Below, piece after piece: positions 1 to 6,439 of a stretch of DNA of 13,072 nt. The notes under the pieces were generated by a model. The model was not told the origin of the DNA, ran no database searches, and was given only the letters and a program-made list of their open reading frames with translations. Origin of the DNA: Pseudomonadota bacterium. Its GTDB lineage: Bacteria > SAR324 > XYD2-FULL-50-16 > JAHJRI01. Where the stretch lies: assembly GCA_022360105.1 (NCBI GenBank), contig JAKSDL010000836.1, positions 1 through 13,072 of the forward strand, in the 5' to 3' direction. The translations under genes and the position numbers were made by a program. Within the stretch, counting starts at the first letter, position 1; the number at the start of each line of letters is the position of its first letter.

Positions 1-146
1 ATAACATGCAGCAGGCTGCCAGGATGTCGGATGATACAGCTTTTTTATACATGGGGGAACTGGTGGAATGCGATGAGACCAACACCATTTTCACAAACCC
101 CGTGAATAAACTGACGGAAGACTACGTCACGGGAAGATTTGGGTAA
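1..146 (+). CDS. pstB: Phosphate ABC transporter ATP-binding protein PstB, C-terminal end (partial)
   Basis: Only the last 48 codons are present (frame from base 3, stop TAA at 144-146); the 5' part lies outside the window. The readable tail contains [17 protein letters not shown], then a TNTIFTNP stretch and the ending EDYVTGRFG. This is the typical C-terminus of PstB, the cytoplasmic ATPase of the high-affinity PstSCAB phosphate importer. The ATPase motifs themselves are not in view, so the call rests on this tail and on phoU, phoB and phoR downstream in the same direction. It is followed by a 218-bp inverted-repeat element and then phoU. Confidence is high because both the tail and the context agree. 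Confidence 0.93.
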   Translation, partial: NMQQAARMSDDTAFLYMGELVECDETNTIFTNPVNKLTEDYVTGRFG

Positions 147-150
147 GGGC

Positions 151-368
151 ATTTTAGATTTTAGATCTTAGATTTATGATTTTCTGTTCTGTGAAAGCGA
201 CGCTTTCTCGACTACTAAATATTAAAATTTCAATCTAAACTGCCTTAAGAATCAAAGTTGCCTTTTCCGTAAAGACTGTTGTTGAGGAATAATATAAAAA
301 TTGAAGGTCAGGCGAAGCCGCACCTTCACAAACCGAAAATCTAAAATCATCAATCTAAAATCTAAAAT
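151..368. repeat. 218-bp inverted-repeat element between pstB and phoU (repeat family A, two opposed copies)
   Basis: The ends are perfect 16-bp inverted repeats: ATTTTAGATTTTAGAT at 151-166 and its reverse complement at 353-368. Each half carries a hairpin core near its inner side. The left core is GAAAGCG-a-CGCTTTC at 193-207. The right core is TGAAGGT at 302-308 paired with ACCTTCA at 322-328, with an inner GGC-GAA-GCC. Related single copies occur at 4012, 5071 and 8121. It carries no ORF, so it resembles a MITE or another non-autonomous palindromic repeat. As it lies inside the likely pst-pho transcript, it may fold in the mRNA; that is inference. Confidence 0.75.
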
Positions 369-376
369 ACCAAAGA

Positions 377-1051
377 ATGCGTTTCTACGAAAAAGAATAT
401 ATAGAGCTGAAGACAAGCATTGCTGAAATGGGCATCATTGCAGCCAACATGAATCATGATGCCATAAAATCACTTGTCAACAGCAATACTGAGTTGGCGA
501 TCGAAACCATCGAAAAAGACAAAGAGATTGATAAACTGGATATACGCATTGAAGAGTTGTGCATGAAAATTCTGGCTTTGTTTGAACCAAAAGCCATCGA
601 CCTGCGTTATATTCTTTCTGCTTCCAGAATAATCGTGGATCTTGAACGAATAGGTGATTATTGTGTTAACATATGTCATGAGGTCATTCGATTGAGCAAG
701 CCCGGAAACGAGTTATCAATAAAACCGTTTGCAGAGATACAGACCATGTGCAGCATCTCAACGGCGATGACCAGGGATGTTATAAAAGCTTATTTTGATC
801 AGGATGTAAAGCTGGCTAATAGCATTATTCAAGAAGACGATATTATCGATAAATTACATGATCAAATACTTACCGATTTAATTACCAAACAAGGCGAGCA
901 AGCTGTGGAAGGCATTTTACGACTTATGGTTATCTGCCGCAGCTTGGAGCGTATTGCCGATCATGCTGTAAACATTGCCGAAATGGTTCATTTTATGGTT
1001 ACCGGCATCAATATTCGTCATAATCATCAATTGGGGATTAACAATGAATAA
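377..1051 (+). CDS. phoU: Phosphate-specific transport system accessory protein PhoU
   Basis: This 224-residue protein has the usual PhoU length. It shows the tandem three-helix PhoU repeat, each half carrying the metal-associated ExxxD signature: DLERIGDYCVNI (E90, D94) and SLERIADHAVNIAE (E191, D195). No signal peptide or membrane segment is visible, so it is cytoplasmic. PhoU proteins act at the membrane between the PstSCAB transporter and the PhoR kinase and keep the Pho regulon off when phosphate is plentiful; this role is inferred from the family and context. The ATG at 377 gives the expected N-terminus, although the upstream ribosome site (CAAAG) is weak and lies just after a repeat element. 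The 3' end overlaps phoB by 8 nt, which points to translational coupling. Confidence 0.95.
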   Translation: MRFYEKEYIELKTSIAEMGIIAANMNHDAIKSLVNSNTELAIETIEKDKEIDKLDIRIEELCMKILALFEPKAIDLRYILSASRIIVDLERIGDYCVNICHEVIRLSKPGNELSIKPFAEIQTMCSISTAMTRDVIKAYFDQDVKLANSIIQEDDIIDKLHDQILTDLITKQGEQAVEGILRLMVICRSLERIADHAVNIAEMVHFMVTGINIRHNHQLGINNE

Positions 1052-1718
1052 AATATTATTGATTGAAGACCAGGAAGATTTAAGGGAACTGATTGTCTAC
1101 AACCTGCAGAAAGATAATAAGTTTGAAGTTATCGAATCTGACAACGCCAACGATGCCTTGATTATCCTGGAAGATGTCAATGTCGACCTGATTCTGCTGG
1201 ATTTAATGTTGCCGGGGCTAAAGGGTACTGACTTCCTAAGAATCATTAAAAATAAAGAAAAAACCGAGGAGATTCCGGTGATCATCATATCAGCGAAAAC
1301 CAAAGAGCAGGATGTGGTTCAGGGGTTAAAACTCGGTGCCGACGATTACCTGACTAAGCCGTTTAGTACCAAGGTGTTAATGGCTAAAATCGAAACCATT
1401 CTCAGAAGGGTGAGTCCGGGTAAACAAACCACATTCTCTTATCAATCCATTCGCTTGAATCGGGAAAATCATAAAGTATATGCAGACGGCAATGAGGTTA
1501 CCTTAACCAATAAGGAATTTGAACTGATTCTGTTATTTTTGAAAAAGCCACAAAAGGTCTTCCATCGCAATCAACTTTTAAATACTATCTGGGGATATGA
1601 TTCCGATGTATTTACCAGGACAGTAGATGCCCACATCTCATCTCTCAGGAAAAAACTGGGAAAGCAGGGAAAACTGATCAAATCGATACCTAAGGTTGGA
1701 TACGGTTTGGATATATGA
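1044..1718 (+). CDS. phoB: Phosphate regulon response regulator PhoB (OmpR/PhoB family)
   Basis: The 224-residue protein has a receiver domain (about 1-120) with acidic pair E8-D9, phosphoacceptor D53 in LLDLMLP, S83 and K105 (LTKPF). A winged-helix DNA-binding domain follows (about 129-222), with the typical LTNKEFELILLFL, VFHRNQLL and RTVDAHISSLRKKL segments. It is a cytoplasmic transcription factor, phosphorylated at D53 by its partner kinase, and in this family binds pho boxes. The start was placed at the ATG at 1044 rather than at the in-frame ATG at 975, because 1044 gives the canonical MNKILLIEDQED start and is preceded by GGGGA at 1033-1037. The extra 23 residues from 975 would lie inside phoU. 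It overlaps phoU by 8 nt and phoR by 4 nt (ATGA). Calling it PhoB rather than another OmpR-type regulator rests on phoU, pstB and phoR beside it. Confidence 0.92.
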   Translation: MNKILLIEDQEDLRELIVYNLQKDNKFEVIESDNANDALIILEDVNVDLILLDLMLPGLKGTDFLRIIKNKEKTEEIPVIIISAKTKEQDVVQGLKLGADDYLTKPFSTKVLMAKIETILRRVSPGKQTTFSYQSIRLNRENHKVYADGNEVTLTNKEFELILLFLKKPQKVFHRNQLLNTIWGYDSDVFTRTVDAHISSLRKKLGKQGKLIKSIPKVGYGLDI

Positions 1719-3418
1719 AATCGTTTATTAAGCTATTAGCCATTATTCTGATCCCGCTGAGTGTGATCATGCTGTTGGCTTTTTACTTTTCCAACAGCCT
1801 GGTTATCGAATCTGCCCAGCATGAACTTCTCAAGGAAATGAGGAATAAATGGCTGATACTTGCCCGCCACACTCTCAACGCTAAAACCCCGCAGGAAAAT
1901 GCCAGAATTATCAGGGAGATATCTCACAATACCAAGCTGAGAATTACTATAGTCAAACTAAGCGGAATAGTAGAGGACGACTCTTACCTGGACCGGGAAG
2001 ATGTTCCGGAGATGGAAAACCATCGAAACCGTCCCGAGATCTCCGATGCCATCCTCGGTGATGAAGGCTACTCTTTTCGATACAGTATCACCACCGGAAT
2101 GGATATGATCTATTTTGCCCGCAGGCTTGGTGAAAACAGCGTCCTCCGTATTGCTTACCCAACTACCTATTTGTCGGTAATGAGACAGGGCTTTACCAGG
2201 CAGAATCTATCCATATTTCTGTTCTGGTTTGGCATAACCGTGATAGTGGCTGTTTACCTGGCCAGAAAAATCTCTTTGCCTGTTCAGAAGCTGGATTTGA
2301 TCGCCAGACAGGTTGAAGCCGGCAAACCAAAGATCCATTTTCCCGATTTTCAGGATCGGACCATGGGTAAAATAGCCGGGGTGATTTACCGGATTTACAA
2401 TGCGATGATCAGGGAACAGGTGCAGCTCCAGCAAGAACAGGAAAAGCTGGATCATGTGTTCAGCATTCTGGAGGAAGGGATCATTCTCGTGGATGATAAT
2501 TACAATATCATCCATTTTAATGCCAAAGCTGTTAAATTGCTTGATTATGAGTTGAGCGAGGTAAAGAATCTGCTTGGGGATATCAATGATCCTGAAATCA
2601 TCAGCTTTTTTCGGGATACCTTAACGACAGATCAGGACAAAGCCTGGAAGAACAAAAAATTCAGCAACAAAATTTTTGATGTCAACGTAACGATTCACCA
2701 AAATGAAAAGCTGATTGTCTTTTTCAATGTCACCGAAGAAAGAAAATACCAGCGATATAAATCGGAACTGGTTGAAAACATCTCCCATGAGTTGAAAACA
2801 CCCCTGGCGATGATTTTGGGATATGCGGAAACCATCATCAATGATCCTGAAATGCCACAGGAAATCACCGATCGTTTCCTGAAAAAGATATACAACAGTT
2901 CCAGGCGGATTAATGGAATTATTAACGATCTGCTGGAACTTCATCGTTTGGAGTCCATGGGACGAAAAATCATGCCCGAACAAGCAATCGCCGTCGATGA
3001 AGTCATCCAGGATGTAAAAAGCAGGTTTGCGGACGAACAATCCAAATCCCTGCATTTTAATGTCAAAGCAGAAGAGATGTTTATTCACTACGAGCATCTG
3101 TTCAGCATCGTTGCAAATCTGACCGATAACGCAGTGAAGTATTCAAATGGCGACAACGTTTACGTAGATATTTCACGAAACGGAAAACAAATTAAGATTC
3201 TGGTGGATGATGAGGGGCCGCAAATTCCGGCTGATGACCAGGAAAGAATTTTTGAGCGCTTTTATACCATCTCACGTTCCAGAAACAGAAACAGGGCAGG
3301 ATCAGGACTCGGTCTACCCATCGTCAAACATATTTGCCAGTTGTATGACGGCAACGTTTCCGTATCAGTGGGAAAATACGCCGGGAACCGCTTTACAGTG
3401 ACGTTGAAGGAATCTTAA
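1715..3418 (+). CDS. phoR: Phosphate regulon sensor histidine kinase PhoR
   Basis: The 567-residue membrane kinase has, in order: transmembrane helix 1 (about 5-26), an extracytoplasmic region (about 27-165), transmembrane helix 2 (about 166-183), a HAMP linker (about 184-237), a PAS-like domain (about 244-340, ILEEGIILVDDNYNIIHFN), a HisKA domain with the phosphorylated H358 in NISHELKTP, and a HATPase domain. The ATPase shows an N box (N468, N472), a G1 motif (DDEG, 498-501), an F box (ERIFERFY) and a G2 motif (GSGLGL, 529-534). It should autophosphorylate on H358 and pass phosphate to PhoB D53. The start overlaps the phoB stop (ATGA), with only a weak TTGGA site upstream, so translation is probably coupled. 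The large sensor region resembles Gram-positive-type PhoR rather than the short E. coli form. An alternative is a generic VicK/PhoR-like kinase, but the operon favours PhoR. Confidence 0.92.
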   Translation: MKSFIKLLAIILIPLSVIMLLAFYFSNSLVIESAQHELLKEMRNKWLILARHTLNAKTPQENARIIREISHNTKLRITIVKLSGIVEDDSYLDREDVPEMENHRNRPEISDAILGDEGYSFRYSITTGMDMIYFARRLGENSVLRIAYPTTYLSVMRQGFTRQNLSIFLFWFGITVIVAVYLARKISLPVQKLDLIARQVEAGKPKIHFPDFQDRTMGKIAGVIYRIYNAMIREQVQLQQEQEKLDHVFSILEEGIILVDDNYNIIHFNAKAVKLLDYELSEVKNLLGDINDPEIISFFRDTLTTDQDKAWKNKKFSNKIFDVNVTIHQNEKLIVFFNVTEERKYQRYKSELVENISHELKTPLAMILGYAETIINDPEMPQEITDRFLKKIYNSSRRINGIINDLLELHRLESMGRKIMPEQAIAVDEVIQDVKSRFADEQSKSLHFNVKAEEMFIHYEHLFSIVANLTDNAVKYSNGDNVYVDISRNGKQIKILVDDEGPQIPADDQERIFERFYTISRSRNRNRAGSGLGLPIVKHICQLYDGNVSVSVGKYAGNRFTVTLKES

Positions 3419-3440
3419 ACGCGGTTATCGATCTCGACAA

Positions 3441-3545
3441 ATTGTAGGATGGGCAACTTGTTGCCTATCAACATGAATATGTCTCAACCTTCGGACTTTA
3501 TCTTTCCCTTCGTTACTGCCTATTGCAGGAGGGCAACTTGTTGGG
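3441..3545. repeat. Pair of diverged direct repeats with GGGCAACTTGTTG core
   Basis: Two copies, ATTGTAGGATGGGCAACTTG at 3441-3460 (continuing TTGCC) and ATTGCAGGAGGGCAACTTG at 3522-3540 (continuing TTGGG), differ by one substitution and one deletion over their first 22 or so bases. The core GGCAAC-TT-GTTGCC of the first copy is itself a small inverted repeat. They look like decayed units of a widespread intergenic palindromic repeat rather than regulatory sites. Confidence 0.6.
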
Positions 3546-3573
3546 ACCTGTAATATTATGTAAGAATCCGATT

Positions 3574-3605
3574 GGTGGGTTCGTTGTTTCACTCCTTAAC
3601 CCACC
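3574..3605. repeat. GGTGGGTT / AACCCACC inverted repeat
   Basis: Perfect 8-bp arms at 3574-3581 and 3598-3605 surround a 16-nt loop, followed by CTAC. No T-tract follows, so it is not a convincing terminator. The form resembles the GTAGGGTGGGTTA-type interspersed repeat common in many bacterial genomes. Confidence 0.55.
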
Positions 3606-3752
3606 CTACACTGATGCAAAGTCGGTTGATTGGTCGAATACCTCTTTTTGAGTAATCAATAATCAATTGATAATTGTGAATTACCAACGAATGAGAGTCT
3701 GCAATCGGACCTTCTATCGTTTAATATTTTTATTGGAATCGAAAAGAACGGC

Positions 3753-3819
3753 GGTGCCACTTTTTGTGATAATACCAGGAGAGCAAGATATTAAGAACCA
3801 AACAGCAAAAAGTGACACC
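3753..3819. repeat. REP-like stem-loop with GGTGcCACTTTTTG arms
   Basis: Left arm 3753-3766 (GGTGCCACTTTTTG) pairs with right arm 3806-3819 (CAAAAAGTGACACC) at 13 of 14 positions around a 39-nt loop. The GGTGnCA...TGnCACC ends are reminiscent of repeats mobilised by REP-associated (Y1) transposases. No such transposase gene is in the window, so that link is inference. Confidence 0.5.
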
Positions 3820-4011
3820 TAGGAGGAGAGGAGAGATCTGGATGAATACCTGTGTATTGCTTAATGACTGATCGAGGCATGTGTAAGATCGATTGATATA
3901 TTTATTCTCTTTTTTGCCTGTCCTGATATTACCCTATCCAAGGTGGAGCAAGTCCGGGTTATATTCTGATAAAAAAAATGTAAAATGGACAAAGCCGGAA
4001 ACCAATACTAC

Positions 4012-4138
4012 ATTTTAGATTTTAGATCGATGATTTAAGATTTAGAGGTTGTGAAAGCTTTGCTTTCAATTTCATATTTTTAAAATAGTAGCCACGTTAT
4101 TTACTGAGTGCTGACAGCTGAACGCCAATTGCCAAAAA
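4012..4138 (+). repeat. Family A repeat followed by family B fragment, immediately upstream of the phosphatase gene
   Basis: From 4012 the sequence starts with the same ATTTTAGATTTTAGAT as the element at 151. It then has a hairpin core TGAAAGC-ttt-GCTTTCA at 4052-4068 and an AT-rich tail. At 4109-4138 a second type of repeat (GTGCTGACAGCTGAACGCCA and following bases) runs right up to the start codon at 4140. Confidence 0.7.
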
Positions 4139-4139
4139 A

Positions 4140-4949
4140 ATGATCGAACGCCTTAAACCCATTATTCAAAAAGTGTCTGAATTACAGCTGGGCCGGTACC
4201 ATACCGCTGGATTGACATTTGATACCAAAGCCAGTCCCTGTGATTTTGTTTCGGAAGTTGACATAAAATCTCAGGAAATGATTGTTGGGGCAATTGAAAA
4301 GGAGTTTCCGGAAGCTGGGGTATTAGGTGAAGAGGGTGTTCAAAAGAAGGTGGAAGACTCAGGATATCTCTTTGTCATAGATCCACTGGATGGGACAAGC
4401 AATTATCGCTCTAAGTTGGACTGCTGGGCTGTCAGTGTCGGTTTGTTGAAGAATGGTTATGTTTATGAAGGAATTATAAGTATTCCTTCTACCGGTACCA
4501 TCATTTGCAGTCCGGAATTACAACCAAACCGGAAGTTTACCTTTACATCAAATGAAGAGTTGTTTCTTTTCGGAACGGATCGGGTCTTTGAACAGCAGAC
4601 ATTTCCCTTCAAATACTTAAAGAAAAGAATCTTCGGTGCCACTGTACCGACAATTTATTACTGCTTTAAAGAAGCGTTTCAAGGCAGACCCGGCTTTGAT
4701 TTTGCGTTGTTGGGAACACCAAAACTCTGGGACATTGCCGGAGCAGCAGCCTGCTTAAAACAGCTGGGTGGATCACTGTTGGATTTGGAAGGCACCGATT
4801 TGCTGGAAACCAATCTCATTTCCAAGTATCGCAATCACGATGAAACCATCACCAAATCCTTCCCTGTCATAGCATCCCTTTCTCCTGAAATAGCCAAGCT
4901 AATCCTGGAAACAATTCAAATCCAACAGAAACAGGCAGCTAGTTTTTAG
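4140..4949 (+). CDS. Inositol monophosphatase family protein (IMPase/SuhB/CysQ-like sugar or nucleotide phosphatase)
   Basis: The 269-residue cytoplasmic protein has the metal-binding motifs of the Li+-sensitive phosphatase superfamily: SEVD at 38-41, LGEE at 62-65, DPLDGTSNY from D81 (D81, D84, G85, T86) and LWDIAGAAA with W197-D198. These residues bind Mg2+ and attack a phosphate monoester. The substrate (inositol-1-phosphate, 3'-phosphoadenosine phosphate, a sugar phosphate) cannot be told from sequence alone. Length is normal for the family. The ATG at 4140 sits in an A-run with no recognisable ribosome site and directly after a repeat fragment. The N-terminus still looks complete, so the start is accepted with some doubt. 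The TAG stop (4947-4949) is also the first bases of a repeat copy. The gene converges on the 2H phosphoesterase gene. Confidence 0.88.
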   Translation: MIERLKPIIQKVSELQLGRYHTAGLTFDTKASPCDFVSEVDIKSQEMIVGAIEKEFPEAGVLGEEGVQKKVEDSGYLFVIDPLDGTSNYRSKLDCWAVSVGLLKNGYVYEGIISIPSTGTIICSPELQPNRKFTFTSNEELFLFGTDRVFEQQTFPFKYLKKRIFGATVPTIYYCFKEAFQGRPGFDFALLGTPKLWDIAGAAACLKQLGGSLLDLEGTDLLETNLISKYRNHDETITKSFPVIASLSPEIAKLILETIQIQQKQAASF

Positions 4950-5099
4950 CGATTAGCAGTCAGCGTTTAGCTGTTAGCTTATATTGAGTAAACAGGTTTA
5001 TGTTTGAAAAATGCTATTGACTGCTGGCATCTGGCTTTTGGCTGACAAAGTGTATATGTTTATAAATTTTTAATTAAAAAGCGAAGCTTTCACAAATCG
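4947..5099. repeat. Two family B fragments and an inverted family A copy downstream of the phosphatase gene
   Basis: Family B fragments lie at 4947-4980 (TAGCGATTAGCAGTCAGCGT, then TTAGCTGTTAGC) and at 5012-5046 (ACTGCTGGCATCTGGCTTTT, then GGCTGACA). A family A end follows in reverse orientation, with hairpin core AAAGC-gaa-GCTTT at 5078-5090 and CACAAATC. Together with the copy at 4012 this places the phosphatase gene between inverted repeat copies. Confidence 0.65.
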
Positions 5100-5702
5100 T
5101 CAGTTTTGAACAGCGTCTGCAGCGGAAAATACGTGGTAGGGCATCCAGGTGTAGTTTTTTTGGAAGTAGAGGCAAATATTATCACAAGTCCATTTAAGAG
5201 ATGAGGGAAACATCTCTTTTTTGGATCTCAAAAGTTCTTTTATTCTTTCGTATCCGGAACGGGTCACATCTTTGTAAGCAAGCGAAAGGTGGGGGTGAAA
5301 CTGCTTGTTTCTTGATTTAATATAAGGCTCATATTGACGCAGCATCTTGTGAAGATTATCCAGGGTTTTGTTTTGTTTAATTCTGTAGTAGAAAAAATAA
5401 CTGCTGTCACCCTCTTCCAAATGCTCTTCCTGGGCGATGCCTTCTGTTTCAATTTCGAATGATTTCCAATCTGCAACATGATTCCCAAAGCCTTCGATAA
5501 AGTTATCCACTTCCTGCTTTGGAACAATGGCACCTGTTCTCAGGGTGATATGGGGAGGATAACTTGCAGCAGTATAGGTTTCCCCGACATGCTTGATGAG
5601 TTGAATAATCGAAGAGAATTTGCGAAACACCACACCCTTGGGAACTGTGATTACAATGAATCGGACCGTGGATAGATCTGCCGGTAAAATCGGTATATTC
5701 AT
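5100..5702 (-). CDS. 2H phosphoesterase / 2'-5' RNA ligase (LigT-like) family protein
   Basis: The 200-residue protein has the two HxT/S motifs that define the 2H superfamily: PPHITLRTG (H51, T53) and FHPHLSLAY (H138, S140). They are about 87 residues apart, as expected for the bilobed fold with one motif in each lobe. No signal or membrane segment is seen. Family members act as cyclic phosphodiesterases or as 2'-5' RNA ligases, or on small nucleotide 2',3'- or 1'',2''-cyclic phosphates; the substrate here is unknown. The start is the only in-frame ATG near the conserved N-terminus (FIVITVP strand), with no strong ribosome site upstream. It converges on the phosphatase gene across a repeat-filled 150-bp gap. 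There is no operon partner on its strand in the window. Confidence 0.85.
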   Translation of the reverse strand: MNIPILPADLSTVRFIVITVPKGVVFRKFSSIIQLIKHVGETYTAASYPPHITLRTGAIVPKQEVDNFIEGFGNHVADWKSFEIETEGIAQEEHLEEGDSSYFFYYRIKQNKTLDNLHKMLRQYEPYIKSRNKQFHPHLSLAYKDVTRSGYERIKELLRSKKEMFPSSLKWTCDNICLYFQKNYTWMPYHVFSAADAVQN

Positions 5703-5973
5703 GACTTTGAAGTGGGTGATAGATTTGATTTTGCTGATTCAGTCTAGACCCACCGATCTGATTTTGCCTTCATATCGATATAAATTCTCTGTAAAATTGG
5801 GTAGTTGTAGGATTAGTCGTTGAAAAGAGAGAGGTGTTCAAGAATTGTAAACTGTTGCCATATGATGAACTCCTTGTGTTTAATAACAAATCCGACATTT
5901 TCCCTAAGATTGAAGCAAAGATTACGGGATAGCATCAGGATTTGTGGCGAGAATTTCGATTGAATTTATCTCC

Positions 5974-6105
5974 ATCTAACGATAAAAACCTCTATAATTC
6001 TCAGGAGGGCCAAGATCGATCGTTTAAGCAGAAATTGTTAAAAAACAACGGACTCTACTTTGGCCTCTTCTTTGCGGTAAAATACTTGTCAAAGCATCGT
6101 TAGAT
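5974..6105. repeat. Nested inverted repeats (ATCTAACGAT outer arms, GGCCAA inner arms)
   Basis: The outer arms are perfect: ATCTAACGAT at 5974-5983 and ATCGTTAGAT at 6096-6105, separated by 112 nt. Inside them GGCCAA at 6008-6013 faces TTGGCC at 6060-6065. Outside the outer arms, a diverged direct repeat beginning CGAGAATTT is seen at about 5949 and 6140. This may be a decayed small element or a structured RNA; neither is shown. Confidence 0.45.
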
Positions 6106-6252
6106 AAGCGTTAATAATTGATGTTATTCGATTGTCTGCGAGAATTTTTAGTGTAATTTTATCGGTTTGAAGGTATTTTAAGTTATTTCATCGTAGAAGC
6201 TGAAGACCTGGGTTAAAGCCAATGTCGTTTAGTTAAGTCAATCGGAACTGCA

Positions 6253-6345
6253 TGTCATCCTGAACGAATGTGAAGGATCTGTTAGAGCCCTTGAGAGATT
6301 CTTTTTTGAAGCTGCGAGCCTCGCTTCTCATACTCAGAATGGCAC
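6253..6345. repeat. Degenerate interspersed repeat with TGTCATCCTGAACGAA start
   Basis: The left end TGTCATCCTGAACGAATGTG (6253-6272) with AAGGATCT, and the right end AGATTC...TCAGAATGGCA (about 6296-6344), are imperfect inverted copies of each other. The pattern matches the familiar TCATCCTGAGCGAAGCGAAGGATCT / AGATTCTTCG...CAGAATGACA intergenic repeat known from many bacterial phyla. It has no coding content. Confidence 0.55.
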
Positions 6346-6397
6346 TTACCTGGCCAAGATTCCTTTATTAAATGTCATTGAAGTTAAAGCTGTTGAA

Positions 6398-6415
6398 ACC
6401 TGCCAGGTCTTTTTT
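6398..6415 (+). repeat. ACCTGCCAGGT palindrome followed by T6
   Basis: ACCTG-C-CAGGT at 6398-6408 is followed by C and six T residues. It looks terminator-like, but it lies only about 25 nt upstream of a start codon and matches a common interspersed repeat (AAACCTGCCAGGTCTTT), so it is annotated as a repeat. Confidence 0.4.
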
Positions 6416-6427
6416 AATAATTTTTAT

Positions 6428-6433
6428 GAGGGA
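6428..6433 (+). promoter_or_regulatory. Shine-Dalgarno site fixing a GTG start
   Basis: GAGGGA lies 6 nt before the GTG at 6440. This supports GTG initiation for the downstream gene; the out-of-frame ATG at 6426 is not used. Confidence 0.7.
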
Positions 6434-6439
6434 CTATTT

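Larger units (their letters stand above)
3419..4139. other. 721-bp gene-free region with several repeat fragments
   Basis: No coding potential was recognised here on either strand. The stretch contains a pair of diverged direct repeats (3441-3465 and 3522-3545), a GGTGGGTT/AACCCACC inverted repeat (3574-3605), a REP-like stem-loop (3753-3819), a family A repeat (from 4012) and a family B repeat fragment (4109-4138). No clear intrinsic terminator with a T-tract follows phoR. The promoter of the downstream phosphatase gene must lie here but was not identified. Confidence 0.7.
5703..6439. other. 737-bp gene-free region with nested inverted repeats and interspersed repeat debris
   Basis: This lies between the divergent 2H phosphoesterase and GH-like genes, so it should hold both promoters; none was identified with confidence. 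No coding stretch was recognised. It contains a nested inverted-repeat structure (5945-6165), a degenerate TGTCATCCTGAACGAA-type repeat (6253-6345) and a small palindrome followed by T residues (6398-6415). Confidence 0.65.

Noticed and set aside
147..376. Pho box upstream of phoU
   Set aside because: No tandem CTGTCATA-like heptamers were found; the interval is filled by an inverted-repeat element.
975..1043. Longer N-terminus for PhoB from the ATG at 975
   Set aside because: It would add 23 residues encoded inside phoU, while the ATG at 1044 has GGGGA upstream and gives the canonical receiver-domain start.
2621..3097. 158-codon open frame antisense to phoR
   Set aside because: It is wholly inside a well-supported histidine kinase gene, shows no recognisable domain, and its frame is explained by the codon bias of the opposite strand.
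3574..3605. GGTGGGTT/AACCCACC as the terminator of the pho operon
   Set aside because: It lies over 150 bp after phoR, has a 16-nt loop and no T-tract, and fits a common interspersed repeat better.
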